NCBI RefSeq assembly: GCF_000306115.2
Contig: NZ_AKWX02000012.1
Span: 244,907 to 308,906 of the forward strand
Reading direction: 5' to 3'
Origin: Leptospira wolffii serovar Khorat str. Khorat-H2
Lineage (GTDB): Bacteria > Spirochaetota > Leptospiria > Leptospirales > Leptospiraceae
DNA: 64,000 bases
Position 1 is the stretch's first letter, and every line of letters starts with the position of its first letter. Positions 8,307-17,586 of this stretch are shown piece after piece. The notes beneath the pieces were generated by a model. That model did not search any database. It had not been told where the DNA came from and was given only the letters and a program-made list of their open reading frames with translations. The translations under genes and the position numbers were made by a program.

Positions 8307-9155
8307 TCAGGCCTCGTCTATCTCCACATTCTCCAGAGTGTCGAAGAATCCTGTTTGGAGAAGAGGCCCGAAGTCCACCATATCTTCCGCGGAGAGTTTG
8401 AGTCCGTTCTCCAGGGAGTAGGCCTGCAGCAAGGAAGCGCAGGCCAAATGACTTTCGGAAAGCTGCGCATGAGCTCTGGCCTTGATGACGAGGATATCCG
8501 CGTCCGATTCTCCGAAATATTTGATGTAAAGGTCTATGAATTTCAAAGCGTTCTTATGATCCGCTACCTTTAGGTAACATTGGGCGATCATATCGTAATG
8601 GAGAAACGTCTCCTCTTCGTCCATTCTCATCGCGGTCTTTAAGGAGGCCAAAGCGGAGTTATAATCTCCCCGTTGGAAATACAAATAACCCAACTCCGCC
8701 CAGATATCCTTTCTCTTGATCCCTCTACCTCTGGATAATTTTTCCTGGGCCAAGGCTTGCTTTAGAATTTGGATCGCCTCGTTGGAACGATCCGTGTCTT
8801 TGAGAAGGCTCGCGAGAGTGAGGTAGAGCTCCAGTTGATCCGGAAAGAGTTCGATCGCATGAGAGAGAATCTTTTTTGCGAGTTTGTAATTGTGAACTTT
8901 GATTAGGTAGTTCGCATAATAGAGTCTGCTTTCCGGATGAGAGGAAAAATGATCCAAGAGCTCTTGGAATAGGTTCAGAGTCTCTCTGGTATTTCCAATA
9001 TAATACTGGCACCAAGCCTGGCGATTTTTGACCTTCAGAATCGTTTTGGAATTCTGGGTAAAATTCAGGGACTCCTTGTATAGATTGAATGCTTTGGTGA
9101 ATTCTCTCTGCCTTTCCCTATGGATGGCGCTAACGATTAGATCCCTAAATCCCAC
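8307..9155 (-). CDS. Tetratricopeptide repeat protein
   Basis: 282 residues made almost entirely of TPR-type helical pairs: an N-terminal helix pair (REFTKAFNLYKESLNFTQNS), then NTRETLNLFQELLDHFSSHP, PESRLYYANYLIKVHNYKLA, EAIQILKQALAQ, AELGYLYFQRGDYNSALASL, and DMIAQCYLKVADHKNALKFI. No signal peptide or membrane helix, so it is a cytosolic scaffold for protein-protein contacts. The partner is unknown. It converges with the flavoprotein gene (21-base gap) and stands alone otherwise. Confidence 0.85.
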   Translation of the reverse strand: MGFRDLIVSAIHRERQREFTKAFNLYKESLNFTQNSKTILKVKNRQAWCQYYIGNTRETLNLFQELLDHFSSHPESRLYYANYLIKVHNYKLAKKILSHAIELFPDQLELYLTLASLLKDTDRSNEAIQILKQALAQEKLSRGRGIKRKDIWAELGYLYFQRGDYNSALASLKTAMRMDEEETFLHYDMIAQCYLKVADHKNALKFIDLYIKYFGESDADILVIKARAHAQLSESHLACASLLQAYSLENGLKLSAEDMVDFGPLLQTGFFDTLENVEIDEA

Positions 9156-9280
9156 GACTGGGACAGGTTAAAAAAAAACGGAAAATAATCAAGTTTTCCT
9201 CGTATCAACCGATGATTGAAACGGGGGAATAGAGAAAGAAAAAGCCCGCAAAAATCCAGGCTATCTCGGAGGAAAAGGAA

Positions 9281-9460
9281 ATGGAAATCGGCAACCAAAC
9301 CAGCCAATCGCTCATGATCGAAAGAATCGCAAATCTGCCTAGAGAAATCTTTCAGACCCAGGCGGATCTGAACTCCAAATTGATCAAACTAAGCGTTGAG
9401 TCTCAATTGCAGACCCAAGCGACGGAAGGAAAATCCAGACTCTTGGATCTGTACGCGTAA
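9281..9460 (+). CDS. Small conserved-looking protein, 59 residues
   Basis: Small ORF with an ATG at 9281 and a strong purine-rich ribosome site (GGAGG at 9268-9272 with more purines after it). The product MEIGNQTSQSLMIERIANLP... is a single amphipathic helix rich in Gln, Leu and Ile that ends in SRLLDLYA. Size, N-terminal helix and the closing D-L/I-x-A resemble YjfB-type small 'motility' proteins, but that likeness is weak and untested. It fills the space between two converging or outward genes and is probably a real gene because of its ribosome site and regular helix pattern. Confidence 0.6.
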   Translation: MEIGNQTSQSLMIERIANLPREIFQTQADLNSKLIKLSVESQLQTQATEGKSRLLDLYA

Positions 9461-9471
9461 GTAACTTAAAA

Positions 9472-10296
9472 TCAGTCCCTATTGAATTCCGGCCTTTTTC
9501 GTTCCTGGAACGATTGTAAGGCGTGTCGAAAATCCTTGGAATCCAAGAAGCTGGAATTCCAAAGAGCGACATAGTTGAGTCCGGCGGAAAGAGGTTTACC
9601 CTCCGCAAAGTTCATAACTTCTTTCACACCTTGGACGACCAGGGAAGGGTTAGCCGCAATCTCGGAGGCGGTCGCGATCGCAGCTTCTAAAACTTCTTCC
9701 TGGGTTTTGAATAATTTACTCACCAAGCCGATCCTGTAAGCTTCTTCTCCGTCTATATCTTTTCCGGTAAAGGCCAATTCTCTGGTATGTCCTTGTCCGA
9801 TGATGGAAGGTAGACGATTGATGGATCCCATATCGGCCACGATGGCGACCTTAGCTTCTCTTAAGGAGATGCTTGCGTCGTAGGTTGCGTAACGGATATC
9901 GCAGGCCGAAATTAAATCCAAGCCGCCTCCGATGCAATGCTTTTGCACTGCTGCGACGGAAGGTTTGGGAGAATCATACACGGCGTTGATCCCCTTCTGC
10001 ATGCGTAATATGAATTCGTAGAATTTCTTACGACCGTCTCCGTATTCTCCCCGAATGACGGAGCCGAATTCCTGGAAGAAGGACTCCAGATCCAGGCCGG
10101 TGGAGAAGGATTTTCCTTTGGCGGCGATTACGAAGGACCGGATTTTGGGATCATTATTGATCTCTTCGACGACATCCGGCAGATCTTTCCAGAAACTCCA
10201 GTTCATGGCGTTTCTTTTTTCGGGGCGATTCAAATAGACTACTGCTACACCGTCCTGTCTGGGAACGATTTCGAAAAATTCAAAAGATGTCTTCAT
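9472..10296 (-). CDS. Enoyl-CoA hydratase/isomerase family protein (dienoyl-CoA isomerase-like)
   Basis: Crotonase-fold enzyme of 274 residues acting on acyl-CoA thioesters. N-terminal strand VAVVYLNRPEKRNAMNW, oxyanion-hole segment SFSTGLDLESFF, second oxyanion loop KHCIGGGLDLISACDIRYAT, and the catalytic stretch SLREAKVAIVADMGSINRLP. The Glu in REAKV and the Asp in VADMGS are where delta3,5-delta2,4-dienoyl-CoA isomerases (ECH1 type) carry their catalytic acids, so double-bond isomerisation in beta-oxidation of unsaturated fatty acids is likelier than plain hydration. Leptospira use long-chain fatty acids as carbon source, which fits. Single gene, ATG start. Confidence 0.85.
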   Translation of the reverse strand: MKTSFEFFEIVPRQDGVAVVYLNRPEKRNAMNWSFWKDLPDVVEEINNDPKIRSFVIAAKGKSFSTGLDLESFFQEFGSVIRGEYGDGRKKFYEFILRMQKGINAVYDSPKPSVAAVQKHCIGGGLDLISACDIRYATYDASISLREAKVAIVADMGSINRLPSIIGQGHTRELAFTGKDIDGEEAYRIGLVSKLFKTQEEVLEAAIATASEIAANPSLVVQGVKEVMNFAEGKPLSAGLNYVALWNSSFLDSKDFRHALQSFQERKRPEFNRD

Positions 10297-10339
10297 CGGG
10301 ATCAGAATCCTCGCTTTCTATGAAGACGTAAAACGTTTT

Positions 10340-11713
10340 TTAGGATTCGTGCTTTGCGGGAAAGGTGAGAAGTGCCTTGCAACCGTTATCGCCTTCCAGG
10401 GTGATCTTTCCTCTCAGTAGTTTTACGAAAGAATCGACCAAGGACAGACCTAAGGATCCTGAGTTTTTACCGGGAGAAATTTGACCCTTGAATCCGACCC
10501 CGTCGTCTTTGACTTCCATGGAATATAATCCGTCGTCCAAACTAAATCGGATGGAGATGGAGCCGCCTTCCTTGTCTTTGAAGCCGTGCTTGAAGGAATT
10601 GGTTAAAAGTTCGTTGATAATCAAAGCGCAGTTCATTCCCATTTCGCTAGGAATGCGGGAGGCTTGGATGTCCAGGCTCAATTTGAATTTTTCCCGGTCC
10701 ACTTTATACACTTCGAAGAGTAGGTCCGTCAGCTTGCGTACATATAGATCGAAACTGATGGAAGAAAGATCGTGATTCTCATACAATACTTCGTGTAGTA
10801 ACGCAACCGCTTGGATCCTATGCTGGCTATCCTTGAATACGTCTAGACTCTCTTGGTCCTTTAGGTTGGAAGCGTTCATGCTCAGAAGAGAAGAAATTAC
10901 GGTTAAGTTATTCTTAATTCTATGATGGATTTCCTTCAGATAGGATTGATTGGTTTCGTCGGAATCTCCCAATCTAAGAACGGTAATGGTGCCCGTGGAC
11001 TTACCTTCCGTATTCAGAATAGGGGAGATGCTATAGGAAAGGGAGGTCTTGTTTCCTCCCACATCCACCGCTAAGATTCCGGATTTTTCCACGCTATGAT
11101 GGGAACCTAAAACCTCGGAAATCGGAACCGAGAATGGAACCGAATTGGATTCCTCGAGTTTCAAGATCTTAGTGAGAGGTTGCCCGATACATTCGGGATA
11201 GGAAAGTCCGATGATTTTCTCCGCGACGGGATTGCAGAATATGACCAGACCGTTTTCGTCGGTGGTGATGATACCGGACTCCAAATGATTCAATGTGGAC
11301 TTGAGGGATTCCTCATTCTTACGACTGCGATGCTCTAGCTCGTTCTTATAGAGAGCCACTTCGATGGAGGATCTGAGTTGGTCGGACTCGAAAGGCTTTA
11401 CGATGTATCCCAAAGGTTGAGTTCGCTTGGCCCGATTTAAAGTGTTTTCGTCAGCGTATGCCGTAAGATAGATAACCGGAGTTTGGAAACGATTTCTAAG
11501 AAGTTCCGCAGTTTGGATACCGTCCAGATTGCCTTCTATATTGATATCCATTAGTACGAGATCCGGATGATTCTCCTCCGCTTTTTGGATCGCCTCTTCT
11601 CCTGAAGAAGTAATGCCCACTAGATCGTAACCTAATTTCTTCAGTTTTTGCCCTAGGTTGACCGCCACAATGATTTCGTCTTCGACCACAAGAATCTTAG
11701 GTTTCGCGAGCAT
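10340..11713 (-). CDS. Response regulator receiver / PAS / sensor histidine kinase
   Basis: Hybrid signalling protein of 457 residues, fully cytosolic. Receiver domain at 5-120 with phospho-acceptor Asp56 (DLVLMDINIEG), conserved Thr/Ala in YLTAYAD and Lys in YIVKPFES. A PAS domain follows (about 135-250, LESGIITTDENGLVIFCNPV). The kinase part has a HisKA_2-type box (EIHHRIKNNLTVISSLLSMN) and an ATP-binding domain with N-box INELLTNSFKHGF and G1 box VKDDGVGF. The receiver at the N-terminus makes it an intermediate in a phosphorelay, taking its signal from another kinase. The HisKA_2 class usually acts on stand-alone receivers. No partner gene is adjacent. Confidence 0.9.
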   Translation of the reverse strand: MLAKPKILVVEDEIIVAVNLGQKLKKLGYDLVGITSSGEEAIQKAEENHPDLVLMDINIEGNLDGIQTAELLRNRFQTPVIYLTAYADENTLNRAKRTQPLGYIVKPFESDQLRSSIEVALYKNELEHRSRKNEESLKSTLNHLESGIITTDENGLVIFCNPVAEKIIGLSYPECIGQPLTKILKLEESNSVPFSVPISEVLGSHHSVEKSGILAVDVGGNKTSLSYSISPILNTEGKSTGTITVLRLGDSDETNQSYLKEIHHRIKNNLTVISSLLSMNASNLKDQESLDVFKDSQHRIQAVALLHEVLYENHDLSSISFDLYVRKLTDLLFEVYKVDREKFKLSLDIQASRIPSEMGMNCALIINELLTNSFKHGFKDKEGGSISIRFSLDDGLYSMEVKDDGVGFKGQISPGKNSGSLGLSLVDSFVKLLRGKITLEGDNGCKALLTFPAKHES

Positions 11714-11998
11714 ACTCTTAATCTACGAAGAAAAGCATCAGTTTCAACCACATAATTAAGGAATGATTCCCGAAAATGTGTCTCAAAAAGGTCAGTGTTA
11801 TTTTATTTCCTAGGAAGCAAGTAAAATCGAATCTCAACGTTCTTTTTTTAAAAGAAGAGATGTCGTCTCTAAGATTACAACAAGGCTCTAATCCGAAGGG
11901 ATTAGTACGGAGCGGATTTAGGTATAGCGTCTAACGTTATATCTAAGGATGACGAGAGATTTGCCCGAAAGAAGAACGTTGGAAATAAGAAATTTCCA

Positions 11999-13081
11999 TC
12001 AGTTGCGAAGAATATAGTTTTCGTTCCCAAGCGATTTGCGGATGAATAGACGTTTTTCCGCGCTTAGTCCCAGGAATAGCTGGTACAAATCGGTAAGAAT
12101 GGGACGAGAAGAATAATATCCGTGTCCCAAGGAAACCAAAGAGGAATCGATGGGATTCACATTCACCACGTCCACACCCGGAAACTTGGAGCAGGCTCCC
12201 AATCTACCCGCCTGATGTATCTGGGCAGAAGCGAATAGTGCGGAGTCACCCGGAGAACAATACAATGTGACGCGTGTAGAGGATTTCAGTAACGGATCCA
12301 GTAGGAGAATGAATTCTCCGGTATCGTAATCGGGAGCGTTTAAAACCAATTCCTTTAGGAACGGAGAACCAGGGGTTTCTTTTGCCAATTCCGCTACGGA
12401 ATTCAACACTACCTGGTGCCCCATGGAATGCACGAGTAGATGGATTTTCTTTCCGGTCTTACTCATTCTTCTTAAGAAATTCTTAAAATTCTCCCGACTG
12501 CTTCTTGCGGAGACAAGATTCTTCTCGTAGGTATTTCGTAGGAAGAGGGTCCCTAACATGGAACCGTCTCCTCCCGCAGGCCAGCTATAGAGGGCCACTT
12601 TGCCGGGAAATTTTAGATCGTATTTGAGTTGAGCGGATCTAAGAACGGCTTCTTCGAAAGGAACATTAAAGCCGTGAACGAAGACTATGACCTCTTCGAA
12701 AGGATCCTCTTCCAGTTTTTTCCACCAGATATTTTCCTGATCCTGCGGAATCTTGTCACCGTTAGGAATCCTATGCTCCAGGAATTGGAAGGACTTGTCC
12801 CGGTTTCCTAGGCCGAAGGGAAGGGCGCCCACTTCTCTGTCGGCGGGAACGCTCACCAAGCAACTTCCCGTTTTCTGGGTTTGGATACCGAAGTTTAAGA
12901 AATAAGAATTCGAGCAGGCGATTTGAGTCGCAGGATTGACCGCGCGAGAAGTGAAGAAGAATACCTCGATACCTTGCGTGGAAGAATAGATCGGATTGGT
13001 TCTCTTATCCAGGTATTCCGAAACGGAGGGACCGCAATAGACCGACAAGAAAAACGGACAGAAAAGAAGAAGCTTTTTCAT
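11999..13081 (-). CDS. Alpha/beta-hydrolase lipoprotein (DUF900 family)
   Basis: Predicted lipoprotein of 360 residues: short signal peptide with lipobox LSVYC (Cys16). The hydrolase core has VIVFVHGFNVPFEEA, the DUF900 hallmark, a nucleophile elbow LLVHSMGHQV (Ser in H-S-M-G-H), an acid in LNAPDYDTGEF and a late His in SLGHGYYSS. Substrate unknown; the family includes serine esterases. The start lies one base after the stop codon of the M23 peptidase gene, so the two are co-transcribed with the bactofilin gene, which points to a role at the cell envelope. Confidence 0.82.
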   Translation of the reverse strand: MKKLLLFCPFFLSVYCGPSVSEYLDKRTNPIYSSTQGIEVFFFTSRAVNPATQIACSNSYFLNFGIQTQKTGSCLVSVPADREVGALPFGLGNRDKSFQFLEHRIPNGDKIPQDQENIWWKKLEEDPFEEVIVFVHGFNVPFEEAVLRSAQLKYDLKFPGKVALYSWPAGGDGSMLGTLFLRNTYEKNLVSARSSRENFKNFLRRMSKTGKKIHLLVHSMGHQVVLNSVAELAKETPGSPFLKELVLNAPDYDTGEFILLLDPLLKSSTRVTLYCSPGDSALFASAQIHQAGRLGACSKFPGVDVVNVNPIDSSLVSLGHGYYSSRPILTDLYQLFLGLSAEKRLFIRKSLGNENYILRN

Positions 13082-13082
13082 A

Positions 13083-14204
13083 TCAATGGTTGGGTTTTCC
13101 GCCTCTCTTATAGGAGAGACCTTTCAGATATTTGCCCGGATTCACGGATTTGCCCTTATGAATCACCTCGAAATGCAGGTGAGGTCCGAAGCAATATCCG
13201 GTACAACCCGAGGTGGCTATTTTTTTGCCGGCTACCACGTAGTCTCCGCGTTTTACATTCAACCTGGAGTTATGCGCGTATAATGTCTTGAAGTCGTCGT
13301 TGTGCTCGATTACGATCGCATTTCCGTAACCGCCCATCCAGCCGGAGAAGATGACCTTTCCGTTTCTAGCGGCCATCACTACTTCGTAATTCGCCTTCAG
13401 GTCCAGGGCCTCGTGGAATTTATGTTGGGGAAAGGTTCTCCAACCGTAATTGGAGGTCACGACATGAGAAGTGACAGGGACCACCCATTTGGGAGTAGGA
13501 TCCGGAATGACCGCTCCCGGTAAAAATACTTTCTGGCCGGGACGTAGGATATCCAAATCGTCCAGTTTATTCTCCTCTACGATCTCGTCCAGATTCACCT
13601 TATAGAGGGAGGCCACCTTAGCAACCGTATCCCCCGCCTTAACCTTATAAAGCAGTCCTTGCTTATTCGGGATTTGTAATATTTGTCCGGGATATAAAGT
13701 GTCTTCCATATTGATATTGGAAGAACCCGCGATGGATTCCATGGAGACCTTGTGACGAGTGGCGATTTCGGAGAGAGACTCGTTGCGTTTTACCTTGTAG
13801 GTGATGACCTTGAGCTGCTTTTTCTTGTCGGAAGGATTTCGGATCTCGTTGGCCATAAGGATCGTGAGCTTCGCCTTCTCCGATTCTTCTAGGAATTTTT
13901 CGTCGCCTTTCTTGGCCTTCAGGTCTTCGGAATCGTTTTCCTCTATCTCAGTGCTCGCGGTTTCCATAGAAGCGTTGGAGGGACTCATCCAGATTCCTAG
14001 GAAAAGTAACAGGAATAATACCGAAGCGATAGCAGGGATCATCCGGAACTTGCGTCTGCGAAAGTCCAGGTTTCCATGATAGAGGTTTCCTCGAAAATAA
14101 AAGGAATAATGGAAATGGAAGGAGCCCAGGTAGATCAGGGTGAAATTATCCGTCCGGAGGAGCTCTTTTCCGGAGGTCAATTGCCTGGGCTTCTTGAAGA
14201 TCAT
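13083..14204 (-). CDS. LysM and M23 (LytM) domain peptidoglycan endopeptidase
   Basis: Membrane-anchored murein hydrolase of 373 residues. A basic N-terminus and one transmembrane helix (about 55-75, IPAIASVLFLLLFLGIWM) are followed by a charged linker, two LysM repeats (YKVKRNESLSEIATRHKVSM...; YKVKAGDTVAKVASLYKVNL...) and a C-terminal M23 domain. Zinc ligands are complete: H and D in HKFHEALDLKA, then HLHFEV (H-x-H). It probably cuts peptide cross-links. It follows the bactofilin gene by 96 bases and precedes the DUF900 gene by one. A bactofilin paired with a transmembrane M23 peptidase (LmdC type) is a known module for local peptidoglycan remodelling and cell curvature, so this pair may help set helical cell shape. 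Confidence 0.9.
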   Translation of the reverse strand: MIFKKPRQLTSGKELLRTDNFTLIYLGSFHFHYSFYFRGNLYHGNLDFRRRKFRMIPAIASVLFLLLFLGIWMSPSNASMETASTEIEENDSEDLKAKKGDEKFLEESEKAKLTILMANEIRNPSDKKKQLKVITYKVKRNESLSEIATRHKVSMESIAGSSNINMEDTLYPGQILQIPNKQGLLYKVKAGDTVAKVASLYKVNLDEIVEENKLDDLDILRPGQKVFLPGAVIPDPTPKWVVPVTSHVVTSNYGWRTFPQHKFHEALDLKANYEVVMAARNGKVIFSGWMGGYGNAIVIEHNDDFKTLYAHNSRLNVKRGDYVVAGKKIATSGCTGYCFGPHLHFEVIHKGKSVNPGKYLKGLSYKRGGKPNH

Positions 14205-14300
14205 ATTATGAGTATCGGTCGATCGGGTGGAGTCCCACCCGAGTTTTTGATTGGGACGAATCTAAAGAGGAGGGAAAAAAGAAATCAGCCTGGCCTCGGA

Positions 14301-14711
14301 TTATTCTTCCTTTCCGTTGTCTAGGGTTCTGGTTCCGCCAAAGGACTCTTCCACGATCTTTTTCACGTCCTTCTTTTGACCCCCGGTAACCGTAATATTA
14401 CCCTTAGCCACCACTCCTTTCGCCAAGGAAAGGGAAGGAGCGATAATATCTCCTAAAAGACGTCCGGTTTCTTCGAGTCTGACCTCGCTTTCGGCTTTAA
14501 TGTTTCCAATCAAAGTTCCCGCAACGATCACTTCTCTCGCTGCGATATTGGTGCGGACCTTTCCGGTCTCGCCGATGAATAATGCGTCGTCGGTCTTAAT
14601 TTCCCCTTCGAATTTTCCGTCGATACGTAGGGATCCAGCGATATAGAATTTGCCCTCAAATATGGAACCGGGGCCGATTACGCTGTTATTATTATCCTTA
14701 CCGATGGCCAT
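14301..14711 (-). CDS. Bactofilin (polymer-forming cytoskeletal protein)
   Basis: 136-residue bactofilin. The central domain is a right-handed beta-helix with the regular pattern SIFEGKFYIAGSLRIDGKFE, GEIKTDDALFIGETGKVRTN, IAAREVIVAGTLIGNI, LRxxGxLxGDIxA-like ETGRLLGDIIAPSLSLAKG, and GNITVTGG. Flanking tails are short and charged, without a membrane helix. Bactofilins self-assemble without nucleotide and localise partner enzymes. First gene of an operon with the M23 peptidase and the DUF900 hydrolase. ATG at 14711. Confidence 0.92.
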   Translation of the reverse strand: MAIGKDNNNSVIGPGSIFEGKFYIAGSLRIDGKFEGEIKTDDALFIGETGKVRTNIAAREVIVAGTLIGNIKAESEVRLEETGRLLGDIIAPSLSLAKGVVAKGNITVTGGQKKDVKKIVEESFGGTRTLDNGKEE

Positions 14712-15100
14712 CTGTTACTCCTGCCTGCTGATTCATCTATTTGGTGATCGGTTCAGAAATCGACAACTCTTTTTACAGAGGACGGAAGACAAGAGACGAA
14801 GGATTGGTCCGGGGTTCGAAGGATGATATTCCCGGAGAGGGGGTAGCGGAAGACGCGGAGCGGCTGGAGCGAGGGGGACCCTTCCCCCTTCCGCAGCGCC
14901 CTTAGAAGCTGGCGTGTGCTTATAATGCAGTTTATCTGATTCGAAATTTAGCTTCGTTGCACTTCAGCTACCCTTCGGGAATCTCACTCCCGACGGGTCG
15001 TTCGATTGGAAACGACCGGCCGCAGGTCGGAGTCGGTGACAGCTTGCTGTCAACTTTAGAAGCGTCGCAACCCTAACATCGCGAACACTATATTCAAATT
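14712..15100. other. Intergenic region with short palindromes, no gene seen
   Basis: 389 bases between the bactofilin and penicillin-binding-protein genes. It holds G/C-rich short repeats, including a GGGGGACCCTTCCCCC hairpin-like stretch near 14875-14890, a CCTTCGGGAATCTCACTCCC segment and a perfect palindrome GACAGCTTGCTGTC (15038-15051). No open frame with a ribosome site is evident. The bactofilin promoter should lie at the left end. Confidence 0.55.
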
Positions 15101-17566
15101 TTACCGAATGACGTCTTCGTCTCCTTCGAATAGATTGGGCTTTTTCTTTTTAGTCGGATTCGGATGCGGGTCCGGAGTAGGATCGGGTTCCGTCATTCCT
15201 TTATGATCGTCGCAGACTTCCTTAGGAACTGTATCTTTATCGAAGACTTCTTCTTCGGTCTGGTAACAATGAGAGCCGGGAAGTTTTCCGGAAATGGAGC
15301 AGATGGTTCTCTTTACGATTTTTGCGTCTCCGAAATCGAAGGGTTTGGATTTTTCCTTGGAGAGAGCGTTCGCCATGAATCTCCCCCAGATAGGGGCCGC
15401 GACGACTGCGCCGGACATTCCTCTTCCTAGAGAAAGTGTTCCGGTATCGTAACCTACCCAAACCACTCCCACGAGTTCGGGAGTGTATCCTGCAAACCAA
15501 GCGTCTCTGAAATTATTCGTAGTCCCGGTTTTTCCTGCCGCGGGTCTCGTGAGTCCGTAGGATCTGGCTCCGGTTCCCGTGCCCTTCTTGATTACGTCCT
15601 CCATCATGGAAGTGATGATATAACTGACTTCCGGAGAAACGAGTCTCTTCTTTTCTTTGGCCTCGAATTCTTTTCGGAAATCTTTGATCAGATTTCCGCT
15701 CTGGTCTTCCACATAAAGTACGCTAAGAGGAAACACTTGTTTTCCGCCGGAGGCGAATACCGCATAAGCTCTTGCGAGTTCGTAAGGAGATACTTCAAAA
15801 CTTCCTAATGCGATCGAAAAGTCTCTGGGAAGATTTCGATTCTCTACTTGTAGGATTCTCTCCAAATTGGGAAGAAGATTGTTCAATCCCGTATGCTCCA
15901 GTAATCGAACTGCCACACTGTTTCTAGAAAGTTCCAGGGCCTGGCGTAACCTTATGAAACCGGAATATTCTCCCGAATAATTGCTGGGGTTCCATTCGTC
16001 TCCGTCTTCCAAGACGTATTGGAGGGGAGAATCGTCGAAAAGAGAAGCGGCGGTTACATTCTTCTTGTCGTCCGGATGCTGGTGATAGTATTCCATGGCA
16101 GAAGCATAGACTAACGGTTTGAATGCGGAACCGGGCTGTCTATAGGCTTGGAACGCCCGGATTTGCTGGTTATCCGAACGAAAACCCGATCCTCCCACCA
16201 TGGCCGTGATATAGCCGTTATCGGGGCGTATGGAGATAAGAGCCCCTTCTACGGGTAAAAGATGGTCCTCTGTGGCCTGGGTCTTATAATTCCAATCGAT
16301 CGCTTCTCCCAATCCTTCCGTTCCGGAGATCAGATTGAGTACAGAAAGTTCGTCTCTCAGATCCTCCTGCCAGGCTCGATTGAAGGTTCGATAGGAGCGG
16401 GAGATTTTGAATTTAAACTCGGGAAGATCGTGAAGGTCTGCCAATAATTGGAAAGTGGATCCATAGGCGTCTTCGAATGCGTCGATTTTAGTGAAGGCTC
16501 TTTGGTTGGAGAGCTGGGTCTGTTGTTTGAGACCCGCAGCCAAGGCCTTTTCCGCTTGGGTCTGGTGTTGGATATTTAAGGTAGTGTAGATCTTGAGTCC
16601 CCCCTCGTAGAGTTGGGCTTGAGGGATATAACGGGAAAGATTCTTACGGACGTATTCCGTGAAATAAGGAAAACGATTTAGACGATCCGAGAACGCGGAG
16701 TCGTTGGGGGAACGATTTAGAGTGATATAATATTCGGAGAATGCGGAGAATTCTTTCTCGGCGTTTTCCTTGTCCAGAATTCCGTTCTCTACGAGTTTTT
16801 TGAAGACGACCCGGACCTTGCTTTCGGAGACGAAAGGATTTACGAGAGGAGAAAATTCCTTGGGACGAGTGGTAAGACTTGCGAGAAGGGCGGCTTCTCC
16901 CCAGCTTAAGTCCTTGAGATCCTTTCTGAAATAGAATCGGGAGGCAGCTCCGGCTCCGATGGTTCCGTGACCGAGAGGAATCTCGTTCAGATAAATTTGC
17001 ATCAGAGTCTTTTTGTCGAAGGTGGCTTCGAGTAGGAGTGCAAGCCATGCTTCTCTGGCCTTTCTTAGGAAAGATCTTTCAGTGTTTAAGAATTTGAGTC
17101 TCGCGACCTGTTGGGTGATGGTGGAGGCTCCTTCTTTCACTCTTCCTGCAAGAAGGTTCACCATGGCGGCCCGGAAAATTCCTCGTAGGTCCAGGCCTTT
17201 ATGGGAGCGGAAATTATTATCTTCCGTGGATTCGAAGCATCGTATGACCTTATTGTCCCAACCTCCGGGAAGATCTTCTTCGGTCAGGACGATCCGGGAG
17301 AATCTGTAGAATTCCGCGATGGGTTCGTAATTTCCGTCGGAATTGATTCCGTAGAGAAGGGACGGCTTCTCGTATTTGTCCGCCTGGGGCACATGCCAAA
17401 GATCCTTCACGGAGAAGACGAACAAAAATCCGTTCAGGAAAAGAAGGATCAAAACGAGATAGGAGAGCTTGCGGATAGGATCCGGAGAATCCAGGCGTTT
17501 CTGGATCCGTTCCCTAAAAAGTACTACAAAGTATCTGGTGAGAAAATCTACCGGTTCGTGTTTCAT
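15101..17566 (-). CDS. Class A penicillin-binding protein (PBP1-type, GT51 and transpeptidase)
   Basis: Bifunctional peptidoglycan synthase of 821 residues. One transmembrane helix near the N-terminus (about 33-52, KLSYLVLILLFLNGFLFVFS). The glycosyltransferase domain has ENDxxFxxHxG-type TEDNNFRSHKGLDLRG, GASTITQQVARL, and NEIPLGHGTIGAGAASRFYF. The transpeptidase domain has the nucleophile motif SAFK (in PGSAFKPLVY), SRNSVAV (SxN) and AGKTGTTNNFRDAWFAGYTP (KTG). The C-terminus has a DPTPDPHPNPTKKKKP low-complexity tail and a Cys pair region. It starts 20 bases after the stop of the phospholipase C-like gene and may be co-transcribed with it. Confidence 0.93.
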   Translation of the reverse strand: MKHEPVDFLTRYFVVLFRERIQKRLDSPDPIRKLSYLVLILLFLNGFLFVFSVKDLWHVPQADKYEKPSLLYGINSDGNYEPIAEFYRFSRIVLTEEDLPGGWDNKVIRCFESTEDNNFRSHKGLDLRGIFRAAMVNLLAGRVKEGASTITQQVARLKFLNTERSFLRKAREAWLALLLEATFDKKTLMQIYLNEIPLGHGTIGAGAASRFYFRKDLKDLSWGEAALLASLTTRPKEFSPLVNPFVSESKVRVVFKKLVENGILDKENAEKEFSAFSEYYITLNRSPNDSAFSDRLNRFPYFTEYVRKNLSRYIPQAQLYEGGLKIYTTLNIQHQTQAEKALAAGLKQQTQLSNQRAFTKIDAFEDAYGSTFQLLADLHDLPEFKFKISRSYRTFNRAWQEDLRDELSVLNLISGTEGLGEAIDWNYKTQATEDHLLPVEGALISIRPDNGYITAMVGGSGFRSDNQQIRAFQAYRQPGSAFKPLVYASAMEYYHQHPDDKKNVTAASLFDDSPLQYVLEDGDEWNPSNYSGEYSGFIRLRQALELSRNSVAVRLLEHTGLNNLLPNLERILQVENRNLPRDFSIALGSFEVSPYELARAYAVFASGGKQVFPLSVLYVEDQSGNLIKDFRKEFEAKEKKRLVSPEVSYIITSMMEDVIKKGTGTGARSYGLTRPAAGKTGTTNNFRDAWFAGYTPELVGVVWVGYDTGTLSLGRGMSGAVVAAPIWGRFMANALSKEKSKPFDFGDAKIVKRTICSISGKLPGSHCYQTEEEVFDKDTVPKEVCDDHKGMTEPDPTPDPHPNPTKKKKPNLFEGDEDVIR

Positions 17567-17586
17567 TGGATATTAATATTTCCGAT

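Noticed and set aside
15038..15051. Perfect palindrome GACAGCTTGCTGTC as an operator
   Set aside because: It lies near the end of the penicillin-binding-protein gene, not in a promoter position for a known gene; single occurrence, so no support.
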